The notes under the pieces are model-generated. The model did not search any database. It had not been told where the DNA came from and was given only the letters and a program-made list of their open reading frames with translations. Source: Arenibaculum pallidiluteum (GTDB taxonomy: Bacteria; Pseudomonadota; Alphaproteobacteria; Azospirillales; Azospirillaceae). Taken from it: 64,000 nucleotides of DNA. Positions 18,935-28,153 of the stretch are shown piece by piece. The stretch is from contig NZ_JAFIQU010000002.1 in assembly GCF_017355985.1 (NCBI RefSeq), forward strand, positions 558,001 to 622,000, in the 5' to 3' direction. The number at the start of each line of letters is the position of its first letter. The stretch's first letter is position 1. A program made the position numbers and the translations under genes.

Positions 18935-19615
18935 TCACGGCAGCGGGGGTATTGTCGCCTCGCCGAGCGGGCAGCGATCCTGGACGCCGCGGCCGCAGTT
19001 GCGGAAGCCCAGCTTCCGATCGAGGCAGATGCGGATCTCCGCCAGGAGCCCCTTGCGGCAGACCACCGCGCCGTTCTCCTCGGAGAAGCCGGGATTGACC
19101 TCGGCGAACAGGCGCTCGACAGCATCCACCTCCAGGGTCACGGGCTGGCGGGCCGAGATCAGCGCCTCGGGGATGCGGATCCGCCCGAAGGCCTCGCGCG
19201 CGAGGCGGAAATACTCCGCAGCACTCAGGCCGCTGCAGGTCCCGTGGCGGTTCCACTGGTGCCGGACGAGCCCGCGGCTCGGCATGACCGGCAGCATCGC
19301 GTCCTCGACGTCACGGGGGACCTCGCGGGGGACGTCCTGCTCGACCGCGCAGTATTGCGGCCAGGAGCCGCGCTCCCATTGCGGCCACAGCCCGTGCAGC
19401 ACGAAGGCGAAGCGCCGCCCGGGTCCGCATTGACGCGGGTCGGCGTCCGGCTCCTCGGCGCAATGGGCCGGCGACCAGGACAGGCTCAGCACCCAGTAGT
19501 CGAAGCGCCCGGGCTCTCCACGGCGCTCGCGGCCGGACTCCTGCGCGAGGGCATCGGACGAAGCCGCCAGCGCCGTCAGCGCGGCGAGGACCCGCAGGAG
19601 GCGCAAGGCCGGCAT
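18935..19615 (-). CDS. Secreted ribonuclease, T2 family
   Basis: This 226-residue protein has a signal peptide (residues 1-24, ending ALA). Both catalytic segments of RNase T2 are present: CAS-1 as FVLHGLWPQ and CAS-2 as HQWNRHGTCSG. Two catalytic histidines, the flanking Trp and several disulfide cysteines are conserved. It should cleave RNA in the periplasm or outside the cell to 2',3'-cyclic products, for nutrient recovery. The ATG at 19615 starts right at the signal peptide. It lies just downstream of a lipoprotein gene on the same strand, with a 7-bp gap. Confidence 0.92.
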   Translation of the reverse strand: MPALRLLRVLAALTALAASSDALAQESGRERRGEPGRFDYWVLSLSWSPAHCAEEPDADPRQCGPGRRFAFVLHGLWPQWERGSWPQYCAVEQDVPREVPRDVEDAMLPVMPSRGLVRHQWNRHGTCSGLSAAEYFRLAREAFGRIRIPEALISARQPVTLEVDAVERLFAEVNPGFSEENGAVVCRKGLLAEIRICLDRKLGFRNCGRGVQDRCPLGEATIPPLP

Positions 19616-19622
19616 GCCCGGC

Positions 19623-20231
19623 TCAGAAGGCGCGGTTCGACCGGTTGAAACGGACCTGGTCGGGGGTGAGCTGGAACCCCACGAACACCTGGTAGTCCTG
19701 GGCACGCCGGTTCTCCGGCAGCGGGATCGTCTGGCTGAGCTCCTCGATGGAGCCGGTCCGGCTCTGGCCTTCGGCGAACTGCATTGGGGCGTCGAAGAGC
19801 TGCTTGGATAGCACTTGGCCCTGCTGGTCGGCGACCGCCACGAAGTACTGGTAGGTCGGCTGCTGGCCCTGCCAGGCCGGACCGCGCTCGGCGCCGAGGA
19901 CCAGGCGGAAGTCGACGGTGACGCGGCCCTGCTCCGGGCGGCAATTGCCGCTGAAGTCCACGACCGCCGCGCGGGAGAGCACGTCGGTGAGGTCGCGGCC
20001 GGCGCCCTGGCGGAACTCCGTCACCTCGGAGGCGTCCCGCAGGACGGCGACGCGCGGGCAGCGCGCGGGCGCCATCGCCTGCGCGGCCTGCCGTTCCTCG
20101 TCGTCGCCGCCGAACAGGCTGGAGCAGCCCGCCAGCAGCACGGGCAGGGTCAGCGCGGCGAGCACGGCGGACAGGCGCCGCCCCTCGGCCCCCGACCCTT
20201 TGGGATGGGCGAGGCGGGTCTTCGTGGACAA
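19623..20231 (-). CDS. Uncharacterised lipoprotein
   Basis: This 202-residue protein has a basic N-terminus, a hydrophobic stretch and a lipobox LLAGC near residue 36, so it is predicted to be lipid-anchored. The mature part is soluble and beta-rich with two further cysteines (RCPRV, NCRPEQ). It resembles a widespread uncharacterised alphaproteobacterial envelope lipoprotein type; no function is known to me. It is probably co-transcribed with the RNase T2 gene and divergent from ispH. Confidence 0.75.
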   Translation of the reverse strand: MSTKTRLAHPKGSGAEGRRLSAVLAALTLPVLLAGCSSLFGGDDEERQAAQAMAPARCPRVAVLRDASEVTEFRQGAGRDLTDVLSRAAVVDFSGNCRPEQGRVTVDFRLVLGAERGPAWQGQQPTYQYFVAVADQQGQVLSKQLFDAPMQFAEGQSRTGSIEELSQTIPLPENRRAQDYQVFVGFQLTPDQVRFNRSNRAF

Positions 20232-20333
20232 GGCGGTCTCTCGTGACTAGGTTCCTGAGGCCCCGCGACTTTAGTGGGCGCATCGGGCCGGCACAAGCCG
20301 GCCGCGCATCAGCCCCCAGGCGAGCCCGACACC

Positions 20334-21293
20334 ATGAGCACCTCCCCGCTCACCATCCTGCTGGCCAGTCCCCGCGGTTTCTGCGCGGGCGTGGACCGCG
20401 CCATCCAGATCGTCGAGGTCGCGCTCGAGAAGTATGGCGCGCCGGTCTACGTGCGGCACGAGATCGTGCACAACCGCTTCGTGGTCGAGAGCCTGGAAGC
20501 CAAGGGAGCCGTCTTCGTCGAGGAACTCGACCAGGTGCCCGACGGATTCCCGGTGATCTTCTCGGCCCATGGCGTGCCGAAGTCGATCCCCGCCGAGGCC
20601 CGGCGCCGCGAGATGCTGTACGTGGACGCCACCTGCCCGCTGGTCAGCAAGGTCCATCGCGAGGCCGAGCGCCACTTCTCCGAGGGGCGGCAGATTGTCC
20701 TGGTTGGCCATGCCGGCCATCCCGAGGTGATCGGGACCATGGGCCAGCTCCCCGAGGGCACGGTCCTGCTTGTCGAGGACCTGGATGACGTGGCGGCGCT
20801 GCAGGTCAAGGATCCCGACAACCTCGCCTACGTCACCCAGACCACCCTGTCCGTGGACGACACTGCGCGCGTGGTCGATGCGCTGCGCGCCCGCTTCCCG
20901 AACCTCCACGGCCCGCGCCGCGAGGATATCTGCTATGCCACGACGAACCGGCAGGCGGCCGTCAAGGCTATCGCGCCCAAGGTCGACATGCTGCTGGTCG
21001 TGGGCGCGCCCAATTCCTCGAATTCCATGCGGCTGGTCGAGGTCGCGAAGCTCCACGGCTGCCCCGCCTCCCGGCTGGTGCGGCGCGCCGACGAGATCGA
21101 CTGGTCGGAACTCGACGGCATAGGGCGGCTCGGCATCACCGCCGGCGCATCGGCGCCCGAGGTCCTGATCGAAGAGATCCTGCGCGACGCCCGCGCCCAC
21201 CGTGACGTCACGGTGGAGGAAATCTCGATCGGAACCGAGAGCATCACCTTCAAGCTGCCGCGCATCCTGCTCGAGCCCGAAACGACGGCCTGA
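20334..21293 (+). CDS. ispH: 4-hydroxy-3-methylbut-2-enyl diphosphate reductase
   Basis: This 319-residue iron-sulfur enzyme carries out the last step of the MEP isoprenoid pathway, making IPP and DMAPP. The three cluster cysteines are visible: C17 in PRGFCAGV, one in [12 protein letters not shown] and one in [10 protein letters not shown]. The E-x-T region and [10 protein letters not shown] are conserved. In many alphaproteobacteria ispH is followed directly by thrB and rnhA. Here those genes lie 2.2 kb further on, past a marR-emrAB remnant. Confidence 0.97.
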   Translation: MSTSPLTILLASPRGFCAGVDRAIQIVEVALEKYGAPVYVRHEIVHNRFVVESLEAKGAVFVEELDQVPDGFPVIFSAHGVPKSIPAEARRREMLYVDATCPLVSKVHREAERHFSEGRQIVLVGHAGHPEVIGTMGQLPEGTVLLVEDLDDVAALQVKDPDNLAYVTQTTLSVDDTARVVDALRARFPNLHGPRREDICYATTNRQAAVKAIAPKVDMLLVVGAPNSSNSMRLVEVAKLHGCPASRLVRRADEIDWSELDGIGRLGITAGASAPEVLIEEILRDARAHRDVTVEEISIGTESITFKLPRILLEPETTA

Positions 21294-21445
21294 CGGCGGC
21301 TCCAGCGCCGCTGCGCCGTCGGAAGCGCCGGCCCGGCGCCGCCCCTCCCCATTTCGATTCCACGCGAAGCCGGCGCTCCCCGCGGTGCCCGTCCGCCTGC
21401 CCGGCGCGAGCCCGGCGCCGCGCCCGCTCGCGACGACGGTCCATG

Positions 21446-21477
21446 TTGCTTGCATATTAGAAGCACGCTCATAATAT
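21446..21477 (+). promoter_or_regulatory. Promoter with MarR-type operator dyad
   Basis: A TTGCTT -35 (21446-21451) and CATAAT -10 (21470-21475) are spaced by 18 bases. The ATATTA (21454-21459) and TAATAT (21472-21477) arms form a perfect inverted repeat with a 12-base spacer across the promoter, as expected for an autorepressing MarR protein. Initiation would fall within a few bases of the ATG at 21485, so the mRNA may be nearly leaderless. Confidence 0.55.
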
Positions 21478-21484
21478 CTAGCGC

Positions 21485-21991
21485 ATGGAAAAAGTGCCCC
21501 CCGCCGACAGCTTCGGTTTCCTGCTGAGCGACGCCGCGCGGCTGATGCGCCGCCGCTTCGACCAGAAGGCGCGCGATCTCGGCCTGACGCGCGCGCAATG
21601 GCAGCTTCTGGCCCGCCTCGCCCGCAACGAGGGGGCGAACCAGTCCAGCCTCGCGGACCTCCTGGACGTCGAGCCCATCACCCTGTGCCGGCTGGTCGAC
21701 CGGATGGAGGAAGGCGGCTGGGTCAGCCGCCGGCCCGATCCCGCGGACCGCCGCGCCCGCCTGCTCTTCATGACCGACAAGGCGCGCCCGGTGCTCGCCC
21801 GCATGCGCGCCCTGGCCGAGGAGGTCCACGCCGAGGGGCTGGAGGGGCTGGACCCGGGGGTTCGCGCGATCATGGCCGAGGGCCTCGCCCGCCTGCGCGC
21901 CAACCTCTCGGACCGTCAGCCCGAGCACCAGCCCGAGCTTCCGTCACCGCTTCCTGACCAGCGCCGCCGCCGAGAAGGCCTGCCCCAGTAA
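21485..21991 (+). CDS. MarR family transcriptional regulator
   Basis: This 168-residue winged-helix repressor shows LTRAQWQLLARLARNEGANQ, the recognition helix region LADLLDVEPITLCRLVDRMEEGGW and the wing RRPDPADRRARL. MarR proteins of this type often control the EmrAB-type drug efflux genes next to them. The efflux genes here are broken (see following entries). The last 25 residues are unusually rich in Pro, Gln and Arg and could be an eroded tail. The repressor frame itself is intact. Confidence 0.88.
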   Translation: MEKVPPADSFGFLLSDAARLMRRRFDQKARDLGLTRAQWQLLARLARNEGANQSSLADLLDVEPITLCRLVDRMEEGGWVSRRPDPADRRARLLFMTDKARPVLARMRALAEEVHAEGLEGLDPGVRAIMAEGLARLRANLSDRQPEHQPELPSPLPDQRRRREGLPQ

Positions 21992-23058
21992 CCGACACCC
22001 TCTCCGTCCGCACCACCGCCGCAGACAGGCGCCCGACCCGCTGGCGCCGCTTCGCGCTCATGGCATCCCTGCCGATCGCCCTCGCCGTCGGCGGCGGCTA
22101 TCTCTGGGTGACCGGGGGACGCCACGTCGCGACCGACAACGCCTATCTCCGCAGGACAAGGTCGCCGTCAGCCCGGACGTGTCCGGGCGCATCGTCGAGG
22201 TGGCCGTGCACGAGAACCAGCAGGTCGGCGCGGGGGACCTGCTGTTCCGTCTCGATCCCGCCCCCTTCGAGGTGGCGGTCCGCCAGGCCGATGCCGCCAT
22301 CGCATCGGCGCGCCTTCAGGTCGAGCAGCTTTGGGCGGCTTACCAGGAAAGCCTGGCCTCCCGGCGCGCCGCCAAACAGGAGGTCGAATACCGCCAGCAC
22401 GACTTCGACCGCCAGCAGGCGCTGACCAGGAACGGCTGTGCGGCGCAGTCCCGCTACGACGAGGCGCTGAACGAGCTTCGGGCGGCCCTGGGCGGCGACC
22501 CGGACGTCGCCACGGACCGGCATCCCCAGGTGGCCGAGGCGCTGGCGCGCCGGGACAAGGCCGCGCTCGACCTCGAGCACGCGACGGTGCGCGCGCCGGC
22601 CGACGGCATCGTCAGCCAGACCGGCCGTCTCCTCGTCGGCCAGTGTATCCCGAGCGGCACCTAGGTCCTGAGCCTCGTCGAGACCCGGGAATCCTGGGTC
22701 GAGGCCAACTTCAAGGAGACCGACCTGGCCCACATGGCCGTGGGCCAGCCGGCCACCGCCGCCTTCGATGCCTATCCCGACCGCAGCTTCACGGCCCATG
22801 TGTAGAGCATCGGCGCCGGCACGGGGGCCGAGTTCCCGCTGCTGCCGGCCCAGAACGCCACCGGAAACTGGGTGAAGGTGGTGCAGCGCGTGCCGGGTAC
22901 GACTGAAGGTCGATGGCGGCCAGTCCGGTCCGCCGCCGCGCAACGGCCTGAGCGCCTCGGTGGAGGTCGATACCGGACACAGCCGCGACCTGCTCTCGCC
23001 GATCCGCTCGGCCCTGGGGCTGCCGGCCCCGGCCGAGACCCGGCAGGCGGCGAACTGA
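21988..23058 (+). pseudogene. Decayed emrA-type membrane fusion protein gene
   Basis: The coding similarity to EmrA/HlyD efflux adaptors is clear but broken. An N-terminal membrane segment and GGRHVATDNAYL are read in one frame to about 22150. The frame then shifts, and VAVSPDVSGRIVEVAVHENQ continues in another. That frame has two in-frame stops, TAG at 22662 (between SGT and VLSLVET) and TAG at 22803 (between AHV and SIGAGTG). A further one-base shift near 22905 leads to RLKVDGG and an end at 23058. The frame opens at a GTA (21988) overlapping the marR stop; this may once have been a GTG start, which is inference. At least four lesions make a functional product impossible without several correction events. 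Confidence 0.88.
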
Positions 23059-23069
23059 CGGGCACCGCC

Positions 23070-23435
23070 ATGAATCCGGGCACGCCCTCCCCCGCCGGCT
23101 CCGTCCGGCACCGGGGGCTGATCACCGTGGCGATCATGCTCGCCACCATCATGCAGGTGCTGGACACCACCATCGCCAACGTCGCCCTGCCGAGCATGCA
23201 GGGCTCGCTGGGCGCCGCGCTCGTCCCGCTGTCCCAGTCGGTGCTGCTCGACATCACCCCCCAGGCGCTCGCCCAGCTCGATGCCATGGTCACGCAGCAG
23301 GCGGCGATGATCGCCTATCTCGACGACTTCAAGCTGATGATGTCCATCACCCTGGCGGCCCTGCCCCTGCTCGTCCTCCTGCGCCGTCCGGCCCGGCCCT
23401 CCGCGCCCGGGGGCGGTCATGCCGTGATGGAATAG
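23070..23435 (+). pseudogene. emrB-type MFS transporter gene with internal deletions
   Basis: The frame is open for 121 codons, but the product is a patchwork of an EmrB transporter that is normally about 500 residues long. The first 50 residues match the N-terminus (LATIMQVLDTTIANVALPSMQGSLGA). Next comes a short piece resembling the fourth-helix region (ALVPLSQSVLLDI). Then comes the C-terminal end (QQAAMIAYLDDFKLMM and the last helix). The parts are joined in frame, suggesting two internal deletions totalling near 380 residues. The assignment of the middle piece is from memory of the family. Confidence 0.82.
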
Positions 23436-23523
23436 ACGCGGTCGTGGATCGGCCGGCGGGGATGGCGGCGGCAGGGCGGCGTCGGCGATTGACCGGCGCC
23501 GGCTTTCCCGGTAATCGCGGGGC

Positions 23524-24489
23524 ATGGCCGTCTACACCGATGTCACGGACGAGGATCTCGAAGCCTTCGTCGCCCAGTACGACCTGGGCGCCGTGCTCTC
23601 GCTGAAGGGCATCGCCGAAGGGGTCGAGAATTCCAATTTCCTGCTGGTCACCGAGGCCGGCAGCCACATCCTCACGCTCTACGAGAAGCGGGTCCGCCCG
23701 GACGACCTGCCCTTCTTCCTGGGCCTGATGGAGCATCTCGCGGCCAAGGGCATCGAATGCCCCCTGCCGGTCAAGGCGCGCGACGGCGCCGCGCTGCGCA
23801 CCCTGTGCGGCCGCCCGGCGGCCATCGTCAGCTTCCTGTCCGGCATGTGGCCCCGCCGCATCCTCCCCTGGCACTGCTCGGCGCTGGGCGGCGCGCTCGC
23901 CTCCATGCACCTGGCGGGCGCCGACTTCGCCCTGGCCCGAGAGAACAACCTGTCGGTGTCCGGCTGGCGCACGCTGGTTGAGGCCTGCGCGCCACGTGCC
24001 GACGAGGTCAAGCCCGGCCTGGCCGCGGCGATCACCTCCGAGCTGGCGGCGCTGGAGGCGCAGTGGCCCACGAGCCTGCCGCGCGGCGTGATCCATGCCG
24101 ACCTCTTCCCGGACAACGTGTTCTTCCGGGGCGACCGGCTGTCGGGCCTGATCGACTTCTACTTCGCCTGCACCGACGCCTTCGCCTACGACGTGGCGAT
24201 CTGCCTGAACGCCTGGTGCTTCGAGAGCGACGGGCAGTTCAACGCGACCAAGGCGCGGCTGATGCTGGCGAGCTACCGGCGCGTACGGCCCTTCGAACCC
24301 GCCGAGATGGACGCCCTGCCGCTGCTGGCCCGCGGCAGCGCGCTGCGCTTCCTGCTGACGCGGCTCTACGACTGGCTGAACCACCCGCCGGGAGCTTTCG
24401 TGAAGCCCAAGGACCCGCTGGAATACCTGCACAAGCTGCGCTTCCACCAGCGGGTCCGCGGCCCCGGCGACTACGGGTTGGACCGGTGA
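23524..24489 (+). CDS. thrB: Homoserine kinase (ThrB, APH-like fold)
   Basis: This 321-residue kinase of the aminoglycoside-phosphotransferase fold phosphorylates homoserine on the way to threonine. The nucleotide and catalytic motifs are intact: ENSNFLL near residue 37, HADLFPDN with D193 and N198, and LIDFYFAC. It is the alphaproteobacterial/Pseudomonas ThrB type rather than the GHMP enzyme. It overlaps rnhA by three bases (GTGA). It is normally next to ispH; here a decayed efflux locus intervenes. Confidence 0.95.
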   Translation: MAVYTDVTDEDLEAFVAQYDLGAVLSLKGIAEGVENSNFLLVTEAGSHILTLYEKRVRPDDLPFFLGLMEHLAAKGIECPLPVKARDGAALRTLCGRPAAIVSFLSGMWPRRILPWHCSALGGALASMHLAGADFALARENNLSVSGWRTLVEACAPRADEVKPGLAAAITSELAALEAQWPTSLPRGVIHADLFPDNVFFRGDRLSGLIDFYFACTDAFAYDVAICLNAWCFESDGQFNATKARLMLASYRRVRPFEPAEMDALPLLARGSALRFLLTRLYDWLNHPPGAFVKPKDPLEYLHKLRFHQRVRGPGDYGLDR

Positions 24490-24944
24490 CGGCGACCGGA
24501 CCCGGCATCGTCGACGTCTTCACCGACGGGGCCTGCAGCGGGAATCCCGGCCCCGGCGGCTGGGGCGCCATCCTGCGCTGGGGCACCACGGAGAAGGAGC
24601 TCTTCGGCGGCGAGCCGGAGACCACCAACAACCGCATGGAGCTCACCGCCGCCATCATGGCGCTTGAGGCGCTGAAGCGGCCCGTGAAGGTGCGGCTGCA
24701 CACGGACAGCCAGTATGTCCGCGACGGCATCACCAAGTGGATCCACGGCTGGAAGGCCAAGGGCTGGCTGACGGCCGACCGCAAGCCCGTGAAGAACGTC
24801 GACCTCTGGCAGCGGCTGGAAGCCGCGAAGGCCCGGCACGACATCGAGTTCCACTGGGTCCGCGGCCATGCCGGCCATCCGGAGAACGAGCGCGCCGATG
24901 CGCTGGCCCGCCAGGGCTGCCGGGAGTTCGGCGGCCGCGGCTGA
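24486..24944 (+). CDS. rnhA: Ribonuclease HI
   Basis: This 152-residue enzyme degrades RNA in RNA-DNA hybrids. All catalytic residues are present: D14, E52, D74 and D138, with H128 in the [12 protein letters not shown] loop. It starts with GTG at 24486 inside the thrB stop (GTGA), so translation is coupled. The basic handle region ([10 protein letters not shown]) is typical of the proteobacterial enzyme. Confidence 0.96.
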   Translation: MTATGPGIVDVFTDGACSGNPGPGGWGAILRWGTTEKELFGGEPETTNNRMELTAAIMALEALKRPVKVRLHTDSQYVRDGITKWIHGWKAKGWLTADRKPVKNVDLWQRLEAAKARHDIEFHWVRGHAGHPENERADALARQGCREFGGRG

Positions 24945-24956
24945 GGCCCCGTCGCT

Positions 24957-24984
24957 GGCGGCGGCCAGCCTCGCCCCCGCCGCC
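24957..24984. terminator. Possible bidirectional terminator hairpin
   Basis: GGCGGCGG and CCGCCGCC arms, with a 12-base loop, fill the 45-bp gap between the convergent rnhA and dehydrogenase genes. There is no U-tract on either strand, and high G+C makes chance hairpins common. Confidence 0.35.
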
Positions 24985-24989
24985 CGGGG

Positions 24990-25730
24990 TCAGGTGTTCG
25001 CCCCACCATCGATGGTGAATTCGGCGCCGGTCACCGACCGCGCCTCAGCACCCGCAAGCCAGGCCACCAGACCCGCCACGTCGCGGGGATCGCCGAAGCG
25101 CGGGATCGCCATCCGGGCCCGTTGGAGGTCGGCATCGCGGCTGTCGGCCGGGTTCATGTCGGTGTCGGTGGACCCGGGATGAACCACGTTCACCGTGATT
25201 CCACGCGATCCGAGGTCGCGTGCCATGCCCTTGGTCATGCCGATTATGCCGGCCTTGCTGAGGGCGTAGAGGCTGACCCCCGGCCCCGGCACGCGCTGGG
25301 CGAAGCTGCTGCCGATGGAGATGATCCGGCCGCCATCGCCCATGTGCCGCGCGGCGGCCTGCGAAGCGATGAAGGCGGCGCGCAGGTTGATCGCGATTGA
25401 CTCCTCGAAGTCCCGCAGCGTCAGCTCCTGCAGCGGCTTGGCGACGAAGATTCCTGCGTTGTTGACGAGGATGTCGAGGCGCCCCAGTTCGGCGACGGTT
25501 TGTTCCACCGCGGCTTCGACGGCCGCGGGATCGCGGTTGTCCGCCGCCAGCGGAACAGCGCTCCCACCATTGCTCGCGATGCCCGCCGCGACGGCCCGCG
25601 CCTCCTCGGTCGCGCGCGCATAGGTCAGGGCGACGGCCGCGCCATCGGCCGCCAAGCGCCGGGTGATCGCGGCACCGATGCCGCGGCTGCCACCCGTCAC
25701 GAGAGCTACCTTCCCACTGAGATCGGCCAT
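24990..25730 (-). CDS. Short-chain dehydrogenase/reductase (3-oxoacyl-ACP reductase-like)
   Basis: This 246-residue classical SDR has the nucleotide-binding TGGSRGIG (residues 13-20), NNAG near residue 92, the catalytic Ser (SIGSS) and YALSKAG, and ends with GGANT. The fold and NAD(P) use are certain; the substrate is not. Similar genes often sit beside a TetR regulator, but none is in the window. The ATG at 25730 gives the normal N-terminus MADLSGKVALVTGG. Confidence 0.9.
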   Translation of the reverse strand: MADLSGKVALVTGGSRGIGAAITRRLAADGAAVALTYARATEEARAVAAGIASNGGSAVPLAADNRDPAAVEAAVEQTVAELGRLDILVNNAGIFVAKPLQELTLRDFEESIAINLRAAFIASQAAARHMGDGGRIISIGSSFAQRVPGPGVSLYALSKAGIIGMTKGMARDLGSRGITVNVVHPGSTDTDMNPADSRDADLQRARMAIPRFGDPRDVAGLVAWLAGAEARSVTGAEFTIDGGANT

Positions 25731-25744
25731 GACAGGCCCCATTC

Positions 25745-25816
25745 TGTGTCAATCGATACATAATTGGTGGCGATCGCGAGTCCCGCGGTCAAGCCATTTC
25801 CGTATCGATCAGCACA
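25745..25816. repeat. Long-armed inverted repeat between divergent genes
   Basis: Two 15-base elements face each other: GTATCGATTGACACA on the minus strand (25759-25745) and GTATCGATCAGCACA on the plus strand (25802-25816). They match at 12 of 15 positions and are 42 bases apart. The DNA between and around them is AT-rich for this genome. Paired operator sites for an unlinked regulator, just upstream of the dehydrogenase start, would explain it. The rest of the 238-bp gap shows nothing else beyond the strong Shine-Dalgarno of the next gene. Confidence 0.4.
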
Positions 25817-25968
25817 AAAAAGCTCCATGGCCGGCGGAGGTGGATACACCCCGCGCCGATGCCTCTACATTTTCGGCCCAGGGGTCCCAATGGGACAGGC
25901 TTGCCCCGAGGCGCCTTTTCACGATCAGAAGCGTTGCACGTCCTTGAGCCTGGGGAGGGAGGAGGATC

Positions 25969-27048
25969 ATGGCCCTGGATGACGACCGCTGCCGCCATCT
26001 CGGCCGGACGCTGCGCCTTGCGGCGCTCGCCCTCCTCCTTCATGGCTGCACGGGCTTCGGCCCCGCCGCGGTCGGTCGGGACCGGATCGACTACGCCCAG
26101 GCGGTCGCCCGGTCCGCCCAACGCGAGATGCTCCTGAACATCGTCAAGCTGCGTTTCGGCGAGCCGCCGACGCTCAGCTCCGTCAGCCAGATCGTCGCGG
26201 GCTACACGATCGAGGGGCGGGTCGATGTCGGGACGAACCTGCTGCGGCCCGGATACTGGCTCGGCGACGATGTGTCCGTCGGGGTGGGTGGCACCTTCAG
26301 CGATCGTCCGACCATCACCTACAATCCCGTCCGCGGCAGCGACTACGCGCGCATGCTGCTCACGCCGCTGCCGCCCTACGAGCTGATCGCGATGCTGACC
26401 TCCGGCGCCCCGGCGGACGCGACCCTGCGGCTCGCGGTCAAGAGTCTGAACGGCGTGCCCATTGGGCGGAAGCCGGGCGACGGCACGCCGCCGGACCCCC
26501 GCAGCATCGAGACGCTGGAGCTGCTGGAGATGCTGCGCGCCAGGGGCATCCTGGGAACGGAGTTCGAGACGAGCGGCGGCGAACGGCACGTGTCGCTTCT
26601 GGTGAACGAGACGGATGGCAGGCTCGACCCCGACGCGCGCAAGCTGATCGAGCGTTTCCGCCTGGATCCGTCGCGCCGCAAGTTCCGGATCGTCTTCGGC
26701 TTCCACCGGAACCGGCCCGACGAGATATCGATCTACACGCGCTCTCTGGTCGAGATCCTGAACGCCGTGGCGGACGAGATCCAGGTGCCGCTCGACCTCG
26801 TCCACGGCGGCCAGACCTACGCGACGCGGGGCCCGGCCTATCCGGCGGAAGTCTCCGTGCGCATTCGCTCGCACGCCACCCGGCCAGACGACGCCTTCGT
26901 CACGGTGGACTATGGCGGCGTCTGGTACTCCATCGACAACGGAGACTTCGCATCGAAACGGACCTTCGGCCTGCTGATGCTGCTGGCCGCGGTCATGGAG
27001 ACGGCGGGCCATTCGCCGCTGCCGGTGATCACCATCCCGTCGGGATAG
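25969..27048 (+). CDS. Uncharacterised lipoprotein
   Basis: This 359-residue protein has a signal segment and lipobox LLHGC at about residue 26. The start of the mature protein (RDRIDYAQAVARSAQREMLLNIVKLRFGEPP) and the LLTPLPPYELIAML and LRLAVKSLNGV segments belong to a scattered family of uncharacterised proteobacterial lipoproteins; no function is known to me. The Shine-Dalgarno is very strong (GGAGGAGG, four bases before the ATG). It converges on the tauD operon across a hairpin. Confidence 0.8.
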   Translation: MALDDDRCRHLGRTLRLAALALLLHGCTGFGPAAVGRDRIDYAQAVARSAQREMLLNIVKLRFGEPPTLSSVSQIVAGYTIEGRVDVGTNLLRPGYWLGDDVSVGVGGTFSDRPTITYNPVRGSDYARMLLTPLPPYELIAMLTSGAPADATLRLAVKSLNGVPIGRKPGDGTPPDPRSIETLELLEMLRARGILGTEFETSGGERHVSLLVNETDGRLDPDARKLIERFRLDPSRRKFRIVFGFHRNRPDEISIYTRSLVEILNAVADEIQVPLDLVHGGQTYATRGPAYPAEVSVRIRSHATRPDDAFVTVDYGGVWYSIDNGDFASKRTFGLLMLLAAVMETAGHSPLPVITIPSG

Positions 27049-27059
27049 CCGGGGACCGT

Positions 27060-27095
27060 AGCACCATCCGGGTCCGAGACGGCCCTGATGGTGCT
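27060..27095. terminator. Bidirectional terminator hairpin
   Basis: A perfect 9-bp inverted repeat (AGCACCATC / GATGGTGCT, 18-base loop) lies in the 72-bp gap between two convergent genes ending at 27048 and 27121. Flanking GGGACC and CCGGGAC extend the pairing imperfectly. There is no U-run. Confidence 0.5.
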
Positions 27096-27120
27096 CCGGG
27101 ACTTGCGGACGACCTGCCGG

Positions 27121-28101
27121 TCACGCGTTCTCGGGCTCGTAGGCGTCGATGGGCTCTCCCTTAATCGCCGTCGACGGCCTCCCGTCGACGCCCACGGGCA
27201 CGTCGCCGCGCAGGGTGATACGGTAGAGCTGGCGGTCGAAGTCGAGGCTGTAGATGTCCCGCGGCGCCAGATGGGCCGTCGTGCGGTTGTCCCAGAACGC
27301 AATGCTGCCGGGATGCCACCGGAACCGGACGGTGTATTCGGGCCGCGTCACATGCTCCCACAGCAGCTCCAGGAGCTGCTGGCTCTCGCGCGGCTTGAGG
27401 CCGGTGATGCGCTTTAGGAAGGAGGGGCTGACGAACAGCACGCGCTCGCCGGTCTCGGGGATGACGCGGACCAGCGGATGCTCGCTGATTAGCGGCCGGG
27501 CGGAGTTCCTCCTGATGAAATCCTCGGTCGGATCCTGCCCCTCGGGCGGGGTGAAGTAGTGGACCCCGCGCAGGGTGTCGACGAAGCCGCGGAGCGTCTC
27601 TGACAGGCCGGCATAGGCTTCGGCAAGGTTGGTCCACAGCGTGTCGCCGCCATAGGGCGGAATCACGTCCCCGCGCAGAATGGAGGCGGCCGGCGGGTTC
27701 ACCGCTGCCGTGATGTCCGAGTGCCAGCCGGTCCAGGGGCGGATCAGCTGCTCGCCCGTGTGGCGGTCGGAGAAGCGGTTGCGGGCGACGGAGTAGACCT
27801 GCGGATGCCCTTCCACGAAGCCGTAAACCGCGTGGCCGATGGTCGGCTGGCCGAAGGCGCTGGCGAAGGCGACATGCTGGTCGTGGGTGAGCGGCTGGTC
27901 GCGGAAGAACACGACCTTCCATTTCAGCAGCGCGGCCTGGATTTCTTCGACCACGGCGGGATCGAGGGGGCGGCTCAGGTCCGCCCCCTCGATCTCCGCG
28001 CCGATATGCCCGGTCAGGGGATGCACGGCGATGTGCCGCGGGACGAAGTCCTGCAGGGAATCGGGAGCGGTCCGGGGCGTCGTCAGTGCGGTAGCGGTCA
28101 T
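27121..28101 (-). CDS. TauD/TfdA family 2-oxoglutarate-dependent dioxygenase
   Basis: This 326-residue Fe(II)/2-oxoglutarate oxygenase, in a taurine-type context, would hydroxylate a sulfonate to release sulfite. The iron ligands are visible as HSD (WHSDITA) and the distal His of NRTTAHLAPRD, with the 2-oxoglutarate-binding Arg in FDRQLYRITLRGD. It is the last gene of a four-gene minus-strand unit with an ABC importer. Gene order and family suggest taurine or another sulfonate or sulfate ester as substrate; the sequence does not decide. The ATG at 28101 is chosen over a start eight codons upstream because residues before it look like leader. Confidence 0.88.
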   Translation of the reverse strand: MTATALTTPRTAPDSLQDFVPRHIAVHPLTGHIGAEIEGADLSRPLDPAVVEEIQAALLKWKVVFFRDQPLTHDQHVAFASAFGQPTIGHAVYGFVEGHPQVYSVARNRFSDRHTGEQLIRPWTGWHSDITAAVNPPAASILRGDVIPPYGGDTLWTNLAEAYAGLSETLRGFVDTLRGVHYFTPPEGQDPTEDFIRRNSARPLISEHPLVRVIPETGERVLFVSPSFLKRITGLKPRESQQLLELLWEHVTRPEYTVRFRWHPGSIAFWDNRTTAHLAPRDIYSLDFDRQLYRITLRGDVPVGVDGRPSTAIKGEPIDAYEPENA

Positions 28102-28153
28102 GTCATGCCTCTTCGGGTTCTGCACGGCCAGGCCGCGCGGGGGACGGAGGGAT

